DNA of 64,000 nt. It comes from Microbacterium esteraromaticum. GTDB taxonomy: Bacteria; Actinomycetota; Actinomycetes; Actinomycetales; Microbacteriaceae. Where the stretch lies: assembly GCF_028747645.1 (NCBI RefSeq), contig NZ_CP118100.1:2976001-3040000 (forward strand), read 5' to 3'. The translations under genes were made by a program, and so were the position numbers. Shown in pieces: positions 9,279-17,767 of this stretch (within the stretch, counting starts at the first letter, position 1; each line of letters starts with the position of its first letter). The notes beneath the pieces were generated by a model. It made no database searches. It was not told where the DNA came from and was given only the letters and a program-made list of their open reading frames with translations.

Positions 9279-10094
9279 ATGACGATGCCCCGGCTGATCG
9301 CCACCGATCTCGACGGCACCCTGCTCGACTCCGACTCATCGGTCAGCCCGCGCACACGCCGCGCGCTGGATGCGGCCCGAGACAGGGGCATCCACGTCGT
9401 GCCGGTCACGGCGCGCCAGCCGATCGGACTGCGCGCTCTCGCCGGCGACGCCGGCTTCGAGGAGTGGGCGCTGTGTGGCAACGGGGCGTTCGGCGTGCAC
9501 CTGACGACGGGGCGGATGCTGTTCGCCGAGGAGCTGCCGTCCGAGACGATCCGCACGCTCGCCGATGCGCTGCGTGCGACGATCCCCGATCTGCTGTTCG
9601 CCAGTGTGCGCGAGGGCGGGGAGTCGTTCATCGCCCAGCACGGCTACGCCGAGGTCGCCGCGCTCTCGGATCATAAGCGTGACCCGCGCACGATGGGCGG
9701 AGTCGAGCTCGACCAGGTGTTGGCCGCACCCAGCCTGAAGCTCGTGATCCGGCATCCCGAGCTCACCCCGAGTGCGCTGTTCGAGGCACTCACAGCACTC
9801 GGGATGACCGGCTTCGAGGCGACGCTGTCGGGTGCACCGTTCGTCGAGGTGATGGCGCAGGGAGTGACCAAGGCGACCGGCCTCGCCCGCTTGTGCGCGC
9901 ACCTCGGCGTGCAGCAGCATGACGTGCTCGCGTTCGGCGATGCGTTGAACGATCTCGAGATGCTGCGATGGGCGGGGCACGGCGTCGCCGTCGCCAACGC
10001 TGTCGACGTGGTGCGCGCGGCGGCCGACGAGGTCTCGGTCACCAATGACGAGCACGGCGTCGCGACAGTGATCGAGCGGATGCTGGCGATCTGA
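9279..10094 (+). CDS. Cof-type HAD-superfamily phosphatase
   Basis: 271 residues with the HAD nucleophile motif DLDGTLLDSD at residues 9-18, a Lys in KATGLARLC, and motif IV GDALNDLEML near residue 225. The large C2B cap between them is typical of the Cof family, which dephosphorylates sugar phosphates and cofactors. The second ATG at 9285 is an equally good start. It lies directly after xth, so is probably co-transcribed. Confidence 0.92.
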   Translation: MTMPRLIATDLDGTLLDSDSSVSPRTRRALDAARDRGIHVVPVTARQPIGLRALAGDAGFEEWALCGNGAFGVHLTTGRMLFAEELPSETIRTLADALRATIPDLLFASVREGGESFIAQHGYAEVAALSDHKRDPRTMGGVELDQVLAAPSLKLVIRHPELTPSALFEALTALGMTGFEATLSGAPFVEVMAQGVTKATGLARLCAHLGVQQHDVLAFGDALNDLEMLRWAGHGVAVANAVDVVRAAADEVSVTNDEHGVATVIERMLAI

Positions 10095-10150
10095 CGCCCT
10101 GGACGGCGTGAGACACTGTAAGTACACGTCGCTAACAAAAGGGGTTGAGC

Positions 10151-11737
10151 ATGACCGGGTCGGCACAGCGACCGCTCGCCATCCGGGATGCGCGCTTCCC
10201 GACCGCCGGAACGGCGGACCTCGACCGCGGAACCGTGCTCATCGCCGACGGGCGCGTGGCCGACGTTCTTCCTGCCGGCACCAACGACCTTCCGGAGGGC
10301 ACGGCGGTGATCGACGCCGCCGGTCGTGTGCTGATGCCCGGCTTCATCGACGCGCACAGTCACGGCGAGGGCGCCCTCGGACGGGACGACCGCGAGCTCG
10401 CCCTGCTGCGTCAGGGCCTGACCGGCGTGGTGCTCGGCCAGGACGGTGTCTCGTTCGCACCGACGACGCCGCAGACCGCACCGCTGAACGAACGCTACTT
10501 CGCCGCCGTCAACGGTCCGCTGCCCGCAGAACACCCGCACGGCATGAGTGCGGGACGCATGCTGGCGCACTTCGCACGGGTGTCGCGCCTGACGAGCACC
10601 CTGCTCGTGCCCGCCGGCACGGTGCGCACGGCGATCAGCGGATTCTCGGCCGCCCCGCTCACCACTCGCCAGCTCGACGAGAGCGAAGAGATCACTCGCA
10701 CGGCGATCAGCGAGGGCGCGACCGGCATCTCTCTCGGCTTGGAGTATGTGCCCGGCGGATTCGCCGACCCTGACGAGCTGCGGCGTTACGCCGAGATCGG
10801 TGCCGATACCGGGCTGCCGCTCGTCGCGCACGTGCGCGGATACGAGGCCGATGCGCCCGCGGGGCTCGGCGAGCTGATCGCCCTGGCCCGTGACACTGGT
10901 GCCCCGGTGCATGTAGCGCACCTGCACGCGCCGGCCGAGCTGGCGCTGCCGATCATCGACGCGGCACTCGACGAGGGCATCGACCTGACGTTCGACGCCT
11001 ACCCGTACCGTCGCGGCAACACGATCCTCGCCATGCTGGCGATCCCCGCCGCCCTGCAGCAGGAGGGCCCGCACCGCACGCTCGCGGTGCTGGCCGACAC
11101 GGCGACACGCGGGCGCCTGGAACGCGAGTGGTTCCCCGGCATCACCGACCTGCTCGGCCGCGTCACCATCAGCGTCGCCGACCACCCCGACTGGGTCTGG
11201 GCCGAAGGGCTGCCCCTGCCCGTGATCGCCGAGCGGATAGGCCGCCCGATCGGTGAGACGGTGTGCGATCTGATCGTCGCAACCGGTCTCGGTGCCGGCG
11301 CGATCGTGCAGCAGCCGGCCGCCAACCGACTCGAAGACGTTCGTGCGATCGCCAACCACCGTGCGCACCTGGGTAGCTCCGACGGCATCTTCCTCGGCGG
11401 GCATCCGCACCCCCGCGGCTGGGGCAGCTTCTCGCGGATGCTGCGCAGGCACGTGATCGACTGGCAGGACTGGACCTGGTGGGAGGCCGCCGAGCACCTG
11501 TCCCTGCGCGCAGCGCGGCGGTTCGGTTTCGGCGACCGAGGCCTGGTGCGACCGCACTCGCGCGCGGACTTCTGCCTCGTCGACCCCGCCGCGGTCACCG
11601 ACCGCGCGACCTACGACGAACCGACGCTGCTCGCCAAAGGCATCGCCGACGTCATCGTGGGCGGCACCCCTGTTCTCGCGGGTGCGGAACTGTGCACGAT
11701 GGGTGCCAGCACCCTCACCGAAAGGCCCTCACGATGA
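10151..11737 (+). CDS. N-acyl-D-amino-acid deacylase (amidohydrolase family)
   Basis: 528 residues. The ATG at 10151 has AAAAGGGG 6 nt upstream; an in-frame TTG at 10145 is less likely. The protein has the composite beta-sandwich/TIM-barrel layout of D-aminoacylases. A metal-binding FIDAHSHGEG lies near residue 65, VAHVRGYEADA and HVAHLHAP are in the middle, and the late DRGLVRPHSRADFCLVDP returns to the sandwich domain. The family hydrolyses N-acyl-D-amino acids or related D-residue amides. Its stop overlaps the start of a D-serine-dehydratase-like enzyme, which supports a D-amino-acid substrate. Confidence 0.88.
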   Translation: MTGSAQRPLAIRDARFPTAGTADLDRGTVLIADGRVADVLPAGTNDLPEGTAVIDAAGRVLMPGFIDAHSHGEGALGRDDRELALLRQGLTGVVLGQDGVSFAPTTPQTAPLNERYFAAVNGPLPAEHPHGMSAGRMLAHFARVSRLTSTLLVPAGTVRTAISGFSAAPLTTRQLDESEEITRTAISEGATGISLGLEYVPGGFADPDELRRYAEIGADTGLPLVAHVRGYEADAPAGLGELIALARDTGAPVHVAHLHAPAELALPIIDAALDEGIDLTFDAYPYRRGNTILAMLAIPAALQQEGPHRTLAVLADTATRGRLEREWFPGITDLLGRVTISVADHPDWVWAEGLPLPVIAERIGRPIGETVCDLIVATGLGAGAIVQQPAANRLEDVRAIANHRAHLGSSDGIFLGGHPHPRGWGSFSRMLRRHVIDWQDWTWWEAAEHLSLRAARRFGFGDRGLVRPHSRADFCLVDPAAVTDRATYDEPTLLAKGIADVIVGGTPVLAGAELCTMGASTLTERPSR

Positions 11738-12984
11738 TCGAATCCGCACCGCTGCGCCTGACCAAGGGCCTGGGCCCGAGCCTCGACGATGCCGGCACGG
11801 CCGATCTGCACGGCACCTCGCTGTTCGCCGCCGACCGCGACTTTCCGCAGCTCACTCTGGACGAGTCGGCGATCGCGCACAACATCGCCCAGATGATGAC
11901 GTACGTACGATCACGCGGTGTGGCGCTCGCCCCGCACGGCAAGACCGCGATGTCGCCCGCGCTGGCGTGGCGGCAGATGGATGCCGGCGCCTGGGGCATC
12001 ACGGCGGCGACCCCCACGCAGCTGCGCGTGTACCGCGCGGCGGGGCTGCCGCGCCTGCTGCTGGCGAACCAGCTCGTCGAGCCCGGAGCCATCGCCTGGC
12101 TGCGTGCCGAACTCGCCGCCGATGCGGAGTTCACGTGCCCGGTGTACGCCGACTCCCTTGACGGCCTCGCGCTGCTCGCCGGCCCCGCCGATCAGCGTCC
12201 CCTCGACGTGCTGCTCGAGGTGGGGCACCCCGGCGGACGCACCGGCGTGCGCGGCGCGGACGCGTTGCGTGCCCTGGCCGAGCAGGCCGCCCGCACCCCG
12301 GGCATCCGCGTCGTCGGTATCGCGACCTACGAGGGCACCCTCGCGGGTGACACCGAAACCGCCAAAGCCGACAACGTGCGCGATTTCGCGCGCGAGCTCG
12401 CCACACTGACCCTCGCACTGCACGATGAGGGACTTCTGCCCGAAGACGGCATCGTGTCACTCGGCGGCAGCGCGTACTTCGACGCAGCGGTCGACGGCCT
12501 CATCGACGGCGGTTTCCCCGCCGCGCGCATCCTGCTGCGCAGTGGTGCGTATCTCACCCACGACGACGGGCTCTACGCCCGCACGACGCCCCTCACCCGC
12601 GCCAGCGCAGGCAGCCCCGAACTGCGCTCCGCGATCCGGGTGTGGGCGCCGGTGCTCAGCATCCCCGAGCCGGGCCTCGTGATCGCACTGTGCGGACGAC
12701 GCGACGTCGGCTTCGACCAGGACCTACCCGTCGTGCTCGGCGTGCGCGGCCGCGACGGCTCCGCCCCCCGCGCATTCGCCGGCCGGATCGTGCAGCTCGC
12801 CGACCAGCACGCGTTCATCCGATTCGACGCGGATGCCACCGGCGAGACCGCCGCCCCCAGGGTCGGCGACCTTCTCGAGCTCGGCATCTCGCACCCGTGC
12901 ACCACCCTCGACCGGTGGGGACTCGTTCCGCTCGTCGACGATGACCTGCGCATCCGCGACCTGATCAGACTGCACTTCACCTGA
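11734..12984 (+). CDS. D-serine dehydratase-like / D-threonine aldolase-like PLP enzyme
   Basis: 416 residues, fold-type III (alanine-racemase-like). The PLP lysine is in APHGKTAMSP near residue 71. The C-terminal domain has the HPCTT motif, whose His and Cys bind zinc in eukaryotic-type D-serine dehydratases. The start is ATG at 11734, overlapping the deacylase stop; an upstream open frame is not coding. Likely reaction: beta-elimination of a D-hydroxy amino acid to a 2-aminoacrylate-type enamine. The exact substrate is unknown. RidA follows. Confidence 0.85.
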   Translation: MIESAPLRLTKGLGPSLDDAGTADLHGTSLFAADRDFPQLTLDESAIAHNIAQMMTYVRSRGVALAPHGKTAMSPALAWRQMDAGAWGITAATPTQLRVYRAAGLPRLLLANQLVEPGAIAWLRAELAADAEFTCPVYADSLDGLALLAGPADQRPLDVLLEVGHPGGRTGVRGADALRALAEQAARTPGIRVVGIATYEGTLAGDTETAKADNVRDFARELATLTLALHDEGLLPEDGIVSLGGSAYFDAAVDGLIDGGFPAARILLRSGAYLTHDDGLYARTTPLTRASAGSPELRSAIRVWAPVLSIPEPGLVIALCGRRDVGFDQDLPVVLGVRGRDGSAPRAFAGRIVQLADQHAFIRFDADATGETAAPRVGDLLELGISHPCTTLDRWGLVPLVDDDLRIRDLIRLHFT

Positions 12985-13018
12985 ACGCCGAACTTCACCA
13001 GAACGCCGAACTTCACCA
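12983..13018 (+). repeat. Two perfect 18-bp tandem repeats
   Basis: The unit GAACGCCGAACTTCACCA occurs twice head to tail (12983-13000, 13001-13018) just after the stop of the PLP enzyme. A partial third copy follows (GAAC) and a related ACTTCACCT precedes it inside the gene's last codons. It looks like slippage duplication of the gene end. Confidence 0.85.
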
Positions 13019-13036
13019 GAACTCCCAAGGAGAGAA

Positions 13037-13438
13037 ATGACCGACACCACCGTCATCCGCACCGACGCCGCCCCTGCACCCGCCCACGTGTTCTCGCAGG
13101 GCCTGCGCAAGGGCAACATGCTGCAGGTCTCGGGCCAGGGGCCGATGGACCCCGAGACGAACACGTACATCGCTGAGGGCGACGTGCACGCGCAGACGCT
13201 GCGCACGCTGGAGAACGTGCGCGCGATCCTCGAGGCCGGCGGCGCCTCTGTCGAGGACGTGCTGATGTTCCGCGTCTACCTCACCGACCAGGCGAACTTC
13301 CCGGCGATGAACGAGGCCTACGGCGAGTTCGTGCAGAAGTACGTGCCCAGCGGCGCGCTGCCCTGCCGCACCACGGTGTTCACCGGCCTGCCGCACCCCG
13401 AGATGCTCGTCGAGATCGACGCCCTCGCCGTCGTCTGA
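13037..13438 (+). CDS. RidA/YjgF family enamine/imine deaminase
   Basis: 133 residues, a normal RidA length. The diagnostic arginine is in LPCRTTVFTGLP (about residue 114), followed by an EIDALAVV end. RidA proteins hydrolyse reactive enamine/imine intermediates such as 2-aminoacrylate to keto acid and ammonia. AAGGAGAG precedes the ATG. Its place behind a D-amino-acid deacylase and a D-serine-dehydratase-like enzyme suggests it clears their product. Confidence 0.9.
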   Translation: MTDTTVIRTDAAPAPAHVFSQGLRKGNMLQVSGQGPMDPETNTYIAEGDVHAQTLRTLENVRAILEAGGASVEDVLMFRVYLTDQANFPAMNEAYGEFVQKYVPSGALPCRTTVFTGLPHPEMLVEIDALAVV

Positions 13439-13482
13439 GCGCTGTCCCCCTCGCGGTGGATGCCGGCGTGAGCCCCACGCTC

Positions 13483-13494
13483 TACGGTGGTCTC
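13483..13494 (+). promoter_or_regulatory. -10 box for leaderless start of histidine kinase gene
   Basis: TACGGT at 13483-13488 is followed by 6 nt and the ATG at 13495. It was used to choose this start over a GTG at 13456. Confidence 0.5.
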
Positions 13495-14784
13495 ATGTCG
13501 GCATCCTCCCCCCTCGTGCGCACCCCGACCCCGCGGGAACTGCGACAGGACCTGCTCCTGGCCGGGGCACTGCTGCTCGGCGGCATCATCAGCGCCGGTC
13601 TGACGAGCGTCGCGAGCTTCTACGGCGACGAACAGGCGCCCCTGTGGACCGCACTGCTGTTCGTCCTGGGCGTCACCGCTCCCCTCGCCCTGCGACGCCG
13701 CTGGCCGGCGCTGGTCGCCGTGTTCATCGCGGTGCTGTTCTTCGTCAGCGTCTCGCTGCGGGCGCCCGAGGTGTACGTCATCAATATCGCGATGTTCATC
13801 GCGATCTACACGGTGGGCGCCTGGATGAACAACCGGCGGGCGGCTCTCTGGGTGCGTGTCGGCATCATCGTCGGCATGTTCATCTGGCTGATCGCGGTGA
13901 TGTACCGCGAGGTCCTCACCGGGGCGGATGAGGCCGACGTCACCGCCGGCGCGTTCTCACCCGTGCTGGCCTACATGATGATCCAGGTGCTCATCAACGC
14001 GCTCTACTTCGGCGGGGCGTACTACTTCGGCGAGCGCTCGTGGGCCGCCGCCCAGCAGCTCATCGCGCTCGAAGAGCGCACCCGCGAGCTCGAGCACGAG
14101 CGCGAGGTGACCGCAGCGCAGGCGGTGGCCCTCGACCGCGTGCGCATCGCCCGGGAACTGCACGACGTCGTCGCGCACCACGTCTCGGTGATGGGAGTGC
14201 AGGCCGGCGCCGCACGGCTGGTCGTCGATCAGGACCCCGCCCGCGCCAAGACCATGATGGCCGCGGTCGAGGAGTCCTCCCGCGAGGCGATCGGCGACTT
14301 CCGCCGGCTGCTCGAGACGCTGCGGGCCCACGACGACGACCACGACGACTCGGCCGCAGCGCTCACCCCGACCGACATCGAACACCTCGTGCAGGCGTCT
14401 CGGGATGCCGGTCTGCCCACCGCCTACACGGTGATCGGTGAGCCGTTGGCAGTCCCCAGCACGGTCGCCGTGAACCTCTACCGGATCGCCCAGGAGGCGC
14501 TGACGAACGCCCGCCGGCACGCCGGGAGCGGCGCCACTGCCGACGTGCGCGTGCGCTATGACGCCGATGCCGTCGAGCTCGAAGTGCTCAACTCGGGGCG
14601 GGTGATCTCAGCACCGCGCGCCGGTCTCGGACAGATCGGCATGCGTGAACGTGCGCTGGCGTCGGGCGGCACGATCGAACTGCTGCCCCGCCCGCAGGGT
14701 GGCTTCCGCGTGCGCGTCACGGTTCCCCTCACCACCGCATCGCCGGCGACATCGGCTACCCGCTCCCCCGCGGTCGCGCGCTGA
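13495..14784 (+). CDS. Sensor histidine kinase, NarL/DesK type
   Basis: 429 residues. Five or so membrane helices fill residues 20-175, then a short coiled coil (LEERTRELEHEREV). A HisKA_3 dimerisation box follows with the phospho-acceptor His223 in RIARELHDVVAHHVS. The HATPase domain shows RIAQEALTNARRHA (N box) and GLGQIGMRERA (G box). The signal is unknown, since no extracytoplasmic sensor domain is obvious. The cognate regulator follows 34 bases later. Confidence 0.92.
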   Translation: MSASSPLVRTPTPRELRQDLLLAGALLLGGIISAGLTSVASFYGDEQAPLWTALLFVLGVTAPLALRRRWPALVAVFIAVLFFVSVSLRAPEVYVINIAMFIAIYTVGAWMNNRRAALWVRVGIIVGMFIWLIAVMYREVLTGADEADVTAGAFSPVLAYMMIQVLINALYFGGAYYFGERSWAAAQQLIALEERTRELEHEREVTAAQAVALDRVRIARELHDVVAHHVSVMGVQAGAARLVVDQDPARAKTMMAAVEESSREAIGDFRRLLETLRAHDDDHDDSAAALTPTDIEHLVQASRDAGLPTAYTVIGEPLAVPSTVAVNLYRIAQEALTNARRHAGSGATADVRVRYDADAVELEVLNSGRVISAPRAGLGQIGMRERALASGGTIELLPRPQGGFRVRVTVPLTTASPATSATRSPAVAR

Positions 14785-14818
14785 TGCCCGCCCGCCGCCA
14801 CCGCTCTCGAAGGACGCC

Positions 14819-15520
14819 ATGACCGACTCTCCGATCCGCGTGCTGATCGTCGACGACCACAGCATGCTGCGTGCCGGGTTCCGCGCGATTCTCGGCACCC
14901 AGCCCGACATCGACGTCGTCGGCGAGGCCGCGACCGGCACCGACGCGGTCGACCTCGCGGCCCGGCTGGCGCCCGACGTGATCACCATGGACGTGCAGAT
15001 GCCCGACATGGACGGTCTCGAAGCCACCCGCCGCATCGTCGGCGCAGGGCACGTGGCATCCGCCATCGCGATCGTCACCACCTTCGACCGCGACGAGTAC
15101 CTCTTCGCCGCGCTGGAGGCCGGGGCCAGCGGGTTCCTGCTGAAGAACGCCGGCCCCGAAGAGCTCATCTCCGCCGTGCGCGCACTGGCCTCCGGCGACG
15201 GGATGCTGGCGCCCGAGGTCACGCGCCGTGTGCTGGCCCGCTTCGCAGCATCCGCCACCCCCGCGCCCGCCGCTCCGCCCGTTCGTGCCGCGGCGCCCGC
15301 GCACCCCGCGACCGCACTCGTCGCGACCGAAGCGCTCACCGAGCGCGAGAGCGAGGTGCTCGCTCTGATGGCGGATGCCCGCAGCAACGCCGAGATCGCC
15401 TCGGCCCTGTTCATCGGCGAGGCGACCGTGAAGACCCACGTGTCGCGCATCCTGCAGAAACTCGGCGCACGGGACCGCGTGCAGGCCGTCGTGATCGCCC
15501 ACCGGCAGGGACTGGCCTGA
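14819..15520 (+). CDS. LuxR/NarL-family response regulator
   Basis: 233 residues from the ATG at 14819, which has GAAGGA upstream; an open frame continues 5' but inside the kinase. The receiver domain has the acid pair Asp12-Asp13, phospho-acceptor Asp58 (VITMDVQMPDMDG) and Lys in GFLLKNAG. An Ala/Pro-rich linker leads to a LuxR HTH (LTERESEVLALMA...NAEIASALFIGEATVKTHVSRIL). It pairs with the upstream kinase. The target genes are unknown, but BenE starts 2 bases after the stop and is a candidate. Confidence 0.93.
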   Translation: MTDSPIRVLIVDDHSMLRAGFRAILGTQPDIDVVGEAATGTDAVDLAARLAPDVITMDVQMPDMDGLEATRRIVGAGHVASAIAIVTTFDRDEYLFAALEAGASGFLLKNAGPEELISAVRALASGDGMLAPEVTRRVLARFAASATPAPAAPPVRAAAPAHPATALVATEALTERESEVLALMADARSNAEIASALFIGEATVKTHVSRILQKLGARDRVQAVVIAHRQGLA

Positions 15521-15522
15521 CC

Positions 15523-16713
15523 GTGACGCGATCGGGTTCCACCTCGCTGTCGCGCCCCATCGTGGCAGGCATCGTCACGGCCCTGGTCGGATTCACCAGC
15601 TCGTTCGCCGTGGTGCTCACCGGACTCGACGCGGTCGGGGCGAGCCCGGCACAGGCGGCGAGCGGCCTGCTGATGCTGAGCCTCACGATGGGCCTGGCCT
15701 GCGTCGTCCTCGCGTGGCGGTACCGGATGCCGATCACCGCCGCCTGGTCGACGCCCGGTGCCGCACTGCTGGCCGCCGTCAGCGCTACCGAGGGGCCACC
15801 CGAGCAGCGCTGGTCGGCGGCTGTCGGGGCGTTCCTGGTGGCCGCGGCGTTGATCCTGCTGACCGCTCTCGTGCCCCGGCTCGGCGCCCTGATCGCGGCG
15901 ATCCCACCGTCGATCGCCCAGGCGATGCTCGCCGGCGTGCTGCTGCCGCTGTGCCTCGCTCCCGTCACCGGCATCGTGGTCAACCCCTGGGGCGTGCTGC
16001 CGGTGGTGCTCACCTGGTTGCTGCTGGTGCGGATCGCGCCGCGCTGGGCGGTGCCCGGGGCGTTCGCCACGGCGACCGTCGTCGTGGTCGTCGGCATCGT
16101 GAACTCGGGCACGGCGGTCGAACCGGCGCAGCTGCTCCCCACCCTGACGCTGACGGCGCCGACATTCACCGTGGGTTCGATCATCGGCATCGCGCTGCCC
16201 CTGTTCATCGTCACCATGGCGTCGCAGAACGTACCCGGCATCGCCGTCATGCGCAGCTACGGCTATGAGGTCCCGTGGCGTCCCGCGATGCTCGTCACCG
16301 GTATCGGCTCAGCGGTGGGCGCACCCTTCGGCGGGCACGCGATCAACCTCGCCGCGATCAGCGCGGCCCTGGCCGCGGCTCCCGATGCCGAACCCGATCC
16401 GGCACGACGCTGGGTGGCCGGCGTCTCGACGGGAGTGTCGTACATCGCGCTCGGGGCGTGCTCGGCAGTGTTCGTCACCCTGGTGCTGCTCGCCCCGGCC
16501 GCGGTGATCCCCGCGGTGGCAGGGCTCGCGCTGCTCGGGGCGTTCGGATCGTCGGTGCAGCAGGCGATCGATGACCCCGGCGAGCGCCTACCCGCCGTCG
16601 TCACGTTCCTGGTGGCGGCATCCGGCATCGCGGCATTCGGCATCAGCGCGGCGTTCTGGGCACTGGGAGCCGGCCTGATCGTGCGCGGCGTGCTGCACCT
16701 GGGGCAGCGCTGA
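15523..16713 (+). CDS. Benzoate/H+ symporter family transporter (BenE-like)
   Basis: 396 residues with about twelve hydrophobic segments. Family features seen: the early GFTSSFAVVLTGLDAVGASPAQAASGL, the PGAAL motif after PITAAWST, ITMASQN-like LFIVTMASQNVPGIAVMR, and PFGGHAINLAAISAA near the C-terminal half. The GTG start lies 2 bases after the response-regulator stop, so it is in the two-component operon. No aromatic catabolism genes are near, so the substrate is uncertain. Confidence 0.88.
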   Translation: MTRSGSTSLSRPIVAGIVTALVGFTSSFAVVLTGLDAVGASPAQAASGLLMLSLTMGLACVVLAWRYRMPITAAWSTPGAALLAAVSATEGPPEQRWSAAVGAFLVAAALILLTALVPRLGALIAAIPPSIAQAMLAGVLLPLCLAPVTGIVVNPWGVLPVVLTWLLLVRIAPRWAVPGAFATATVVVVVGIVNSGTAVEPAQLLPTLTLTAPTFTVGSIIGIALPLFIVTMASQNVPGIAVMRSYGYEVPWRPAMLVTGIGSAVGAPFGGHAINLAAISAALAAAPDAEPDPARRWVAGVSTGVSYIALGACSAVFVTLVLLAPAAVIPAVAGLALLGAFGSSVQQAIDDPGERLPAVVTFLVAASGIAAFGISAAFWALGAGLIVRGVLHLGQR

Positions 16714-16716
16714 GGG

Positions 16717-16772
16717 CATCCGCCGTTCCACATCCGTCGCTTCGTATCCGTCATTTCGCATCCGCCGGTCAC
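16717..16772. repeat. Four degenerate 14-bp tandem repeats
   Basis: Units begin at 16717, 16731, 16745 and 16759. Each starts (C/T)ATCCG(C/T)C and has exactly 14 bp spacing. They lie directly after the BenE stop codon, in a 160-bp gap that holds nothing else obvious apart from the signals for the next gene. Confidence 0.7.
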
Positions 16773-16873
16773 CCGTACGACGGATGCCGCAGAATCCGCC
16801 CGGCGGGGGATGCCCCGAGCACCGCCGATTCGTAGCGTGGAGGCATGCGCTGCACTGAGTGGACGGAGTCGAC

Positions 16874-17767
16874 GTGGCAACACATCTGAGCCTGGACGGC
16901 ATCACCAAGAGCTATGGTTCCCGGGCGGTGCTCGACAGCATCCGATTCGACGTCGCCCCGGGGCGACTGACGGGCTTCGTCGGCGGCAACGGCGCCGGTA
17001 AGACCACCACGATGCGCATCATCCTCGGTGTGCTCGCGGCCGATGCCGGCACCGTCAGCATCAACGGCGCTCCGGCCACCGCCGCCGACCGTCAGCTGTT
17101 CGGCTACATGCCCGAAGAGCGCGGCCTGTACCCGAAGATGAAGGTGCTCGAGCAGGTCGTCTACCTCGCGCGACTGCACGGATTCAGCACAGCGGATGCC
17201 ACCGAACGCGCCACCGCGCTGCTGACCGAACTCGGTCTCGGCGAACGCCTGGACGACAAGATCGAGGCGCTGTCGCTGGGTAACCAGCAGCGCGCGCAGA
17301 TCGCCGCCGCTCTCGTGCACGACCCCGAGGTGCTGATCCTCGACGAGCCGTTCTCGGGTCTCGACCCGCTCGCGGTCGATGTCGTCGCCGGTGTGCTGCA
17401 GACGCGCGCCGCGCAGGGCGCCGCCATCCTGTTCTCGTCGCATCAGCTCGATGTCGTCGAGCGGCTGTGCGACGACCTGATCATCATCGCCGACGGAACG
17501 ATCCGCGCGGCGGGTCCGCGTGCCGACCTGCGCGCAGAGCACTCCGCACCGCGGTGGGAGCTGCAGAGCACATCGGACGTCGGCTGGCTGCGCACCGAGC
17601 CCGGCGTGACCGTGATCGACTTCGAGGCCGGCGACGCGATCTTCGACGTCGACCACGACGACACCGCGCAGCGTGTGCTGCGCCGCGCGCTGGCCGACGG
17701 CGCCGTCTCGCACTTCGCTCCGCAGCGCCCCACCCTCGCCCAGATCTTCAAGGAGGTCATCCGATGA
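16874..17767 (+). CDS. ABC transporter ATP-binding protein (NatA-like)
   Basis: 297 residues from a GTG at 16874 preceded by GGACGGAG; an upstream in-frame GTG at 16859 is less likely. Walker A is GGNGAGKTT, the signature is LSLGNQQRA and Walker B is VLILDEPF. The C-terminal extension of about 85 residues is as in Na+ or drug exporter ATPases. The stop overlaps the permease start (ATGA). It is probably one exporter with the next gene. Confidence 0.93.
   Translation: MATHLSLDGITKSYGSRAVLDSIRFDVAPGRLTGFVGGNGAGKTTTMRIILGVLAADAGTVSINGAPATAADRQLFGYMPEERGLYPKMKVLEQVVYLARLHGFSTADATERATALLTELGLGERLDDKIEALSLGNQQRAQIAAALVHDPEVLILDEPFSGLDPLAVDVVAGVLQTRAAQGAAILFSSHQLDVVERLCDDLIIIADGTIRAAGPRADLRAEHSAPRWELQSTSDVGWLRTEPGVTVIDFEAGDAIFDVDHDDTAQRVLRRALADGAVSHFAPQRPTLAQIFKEVIR

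Noticed and set aside
16717..16772. CRISPR array
   Set aside because: The repeats here, and those at 42323-42427, are contiguous 14- or 15-bp units without spacers. No cas genes are present.
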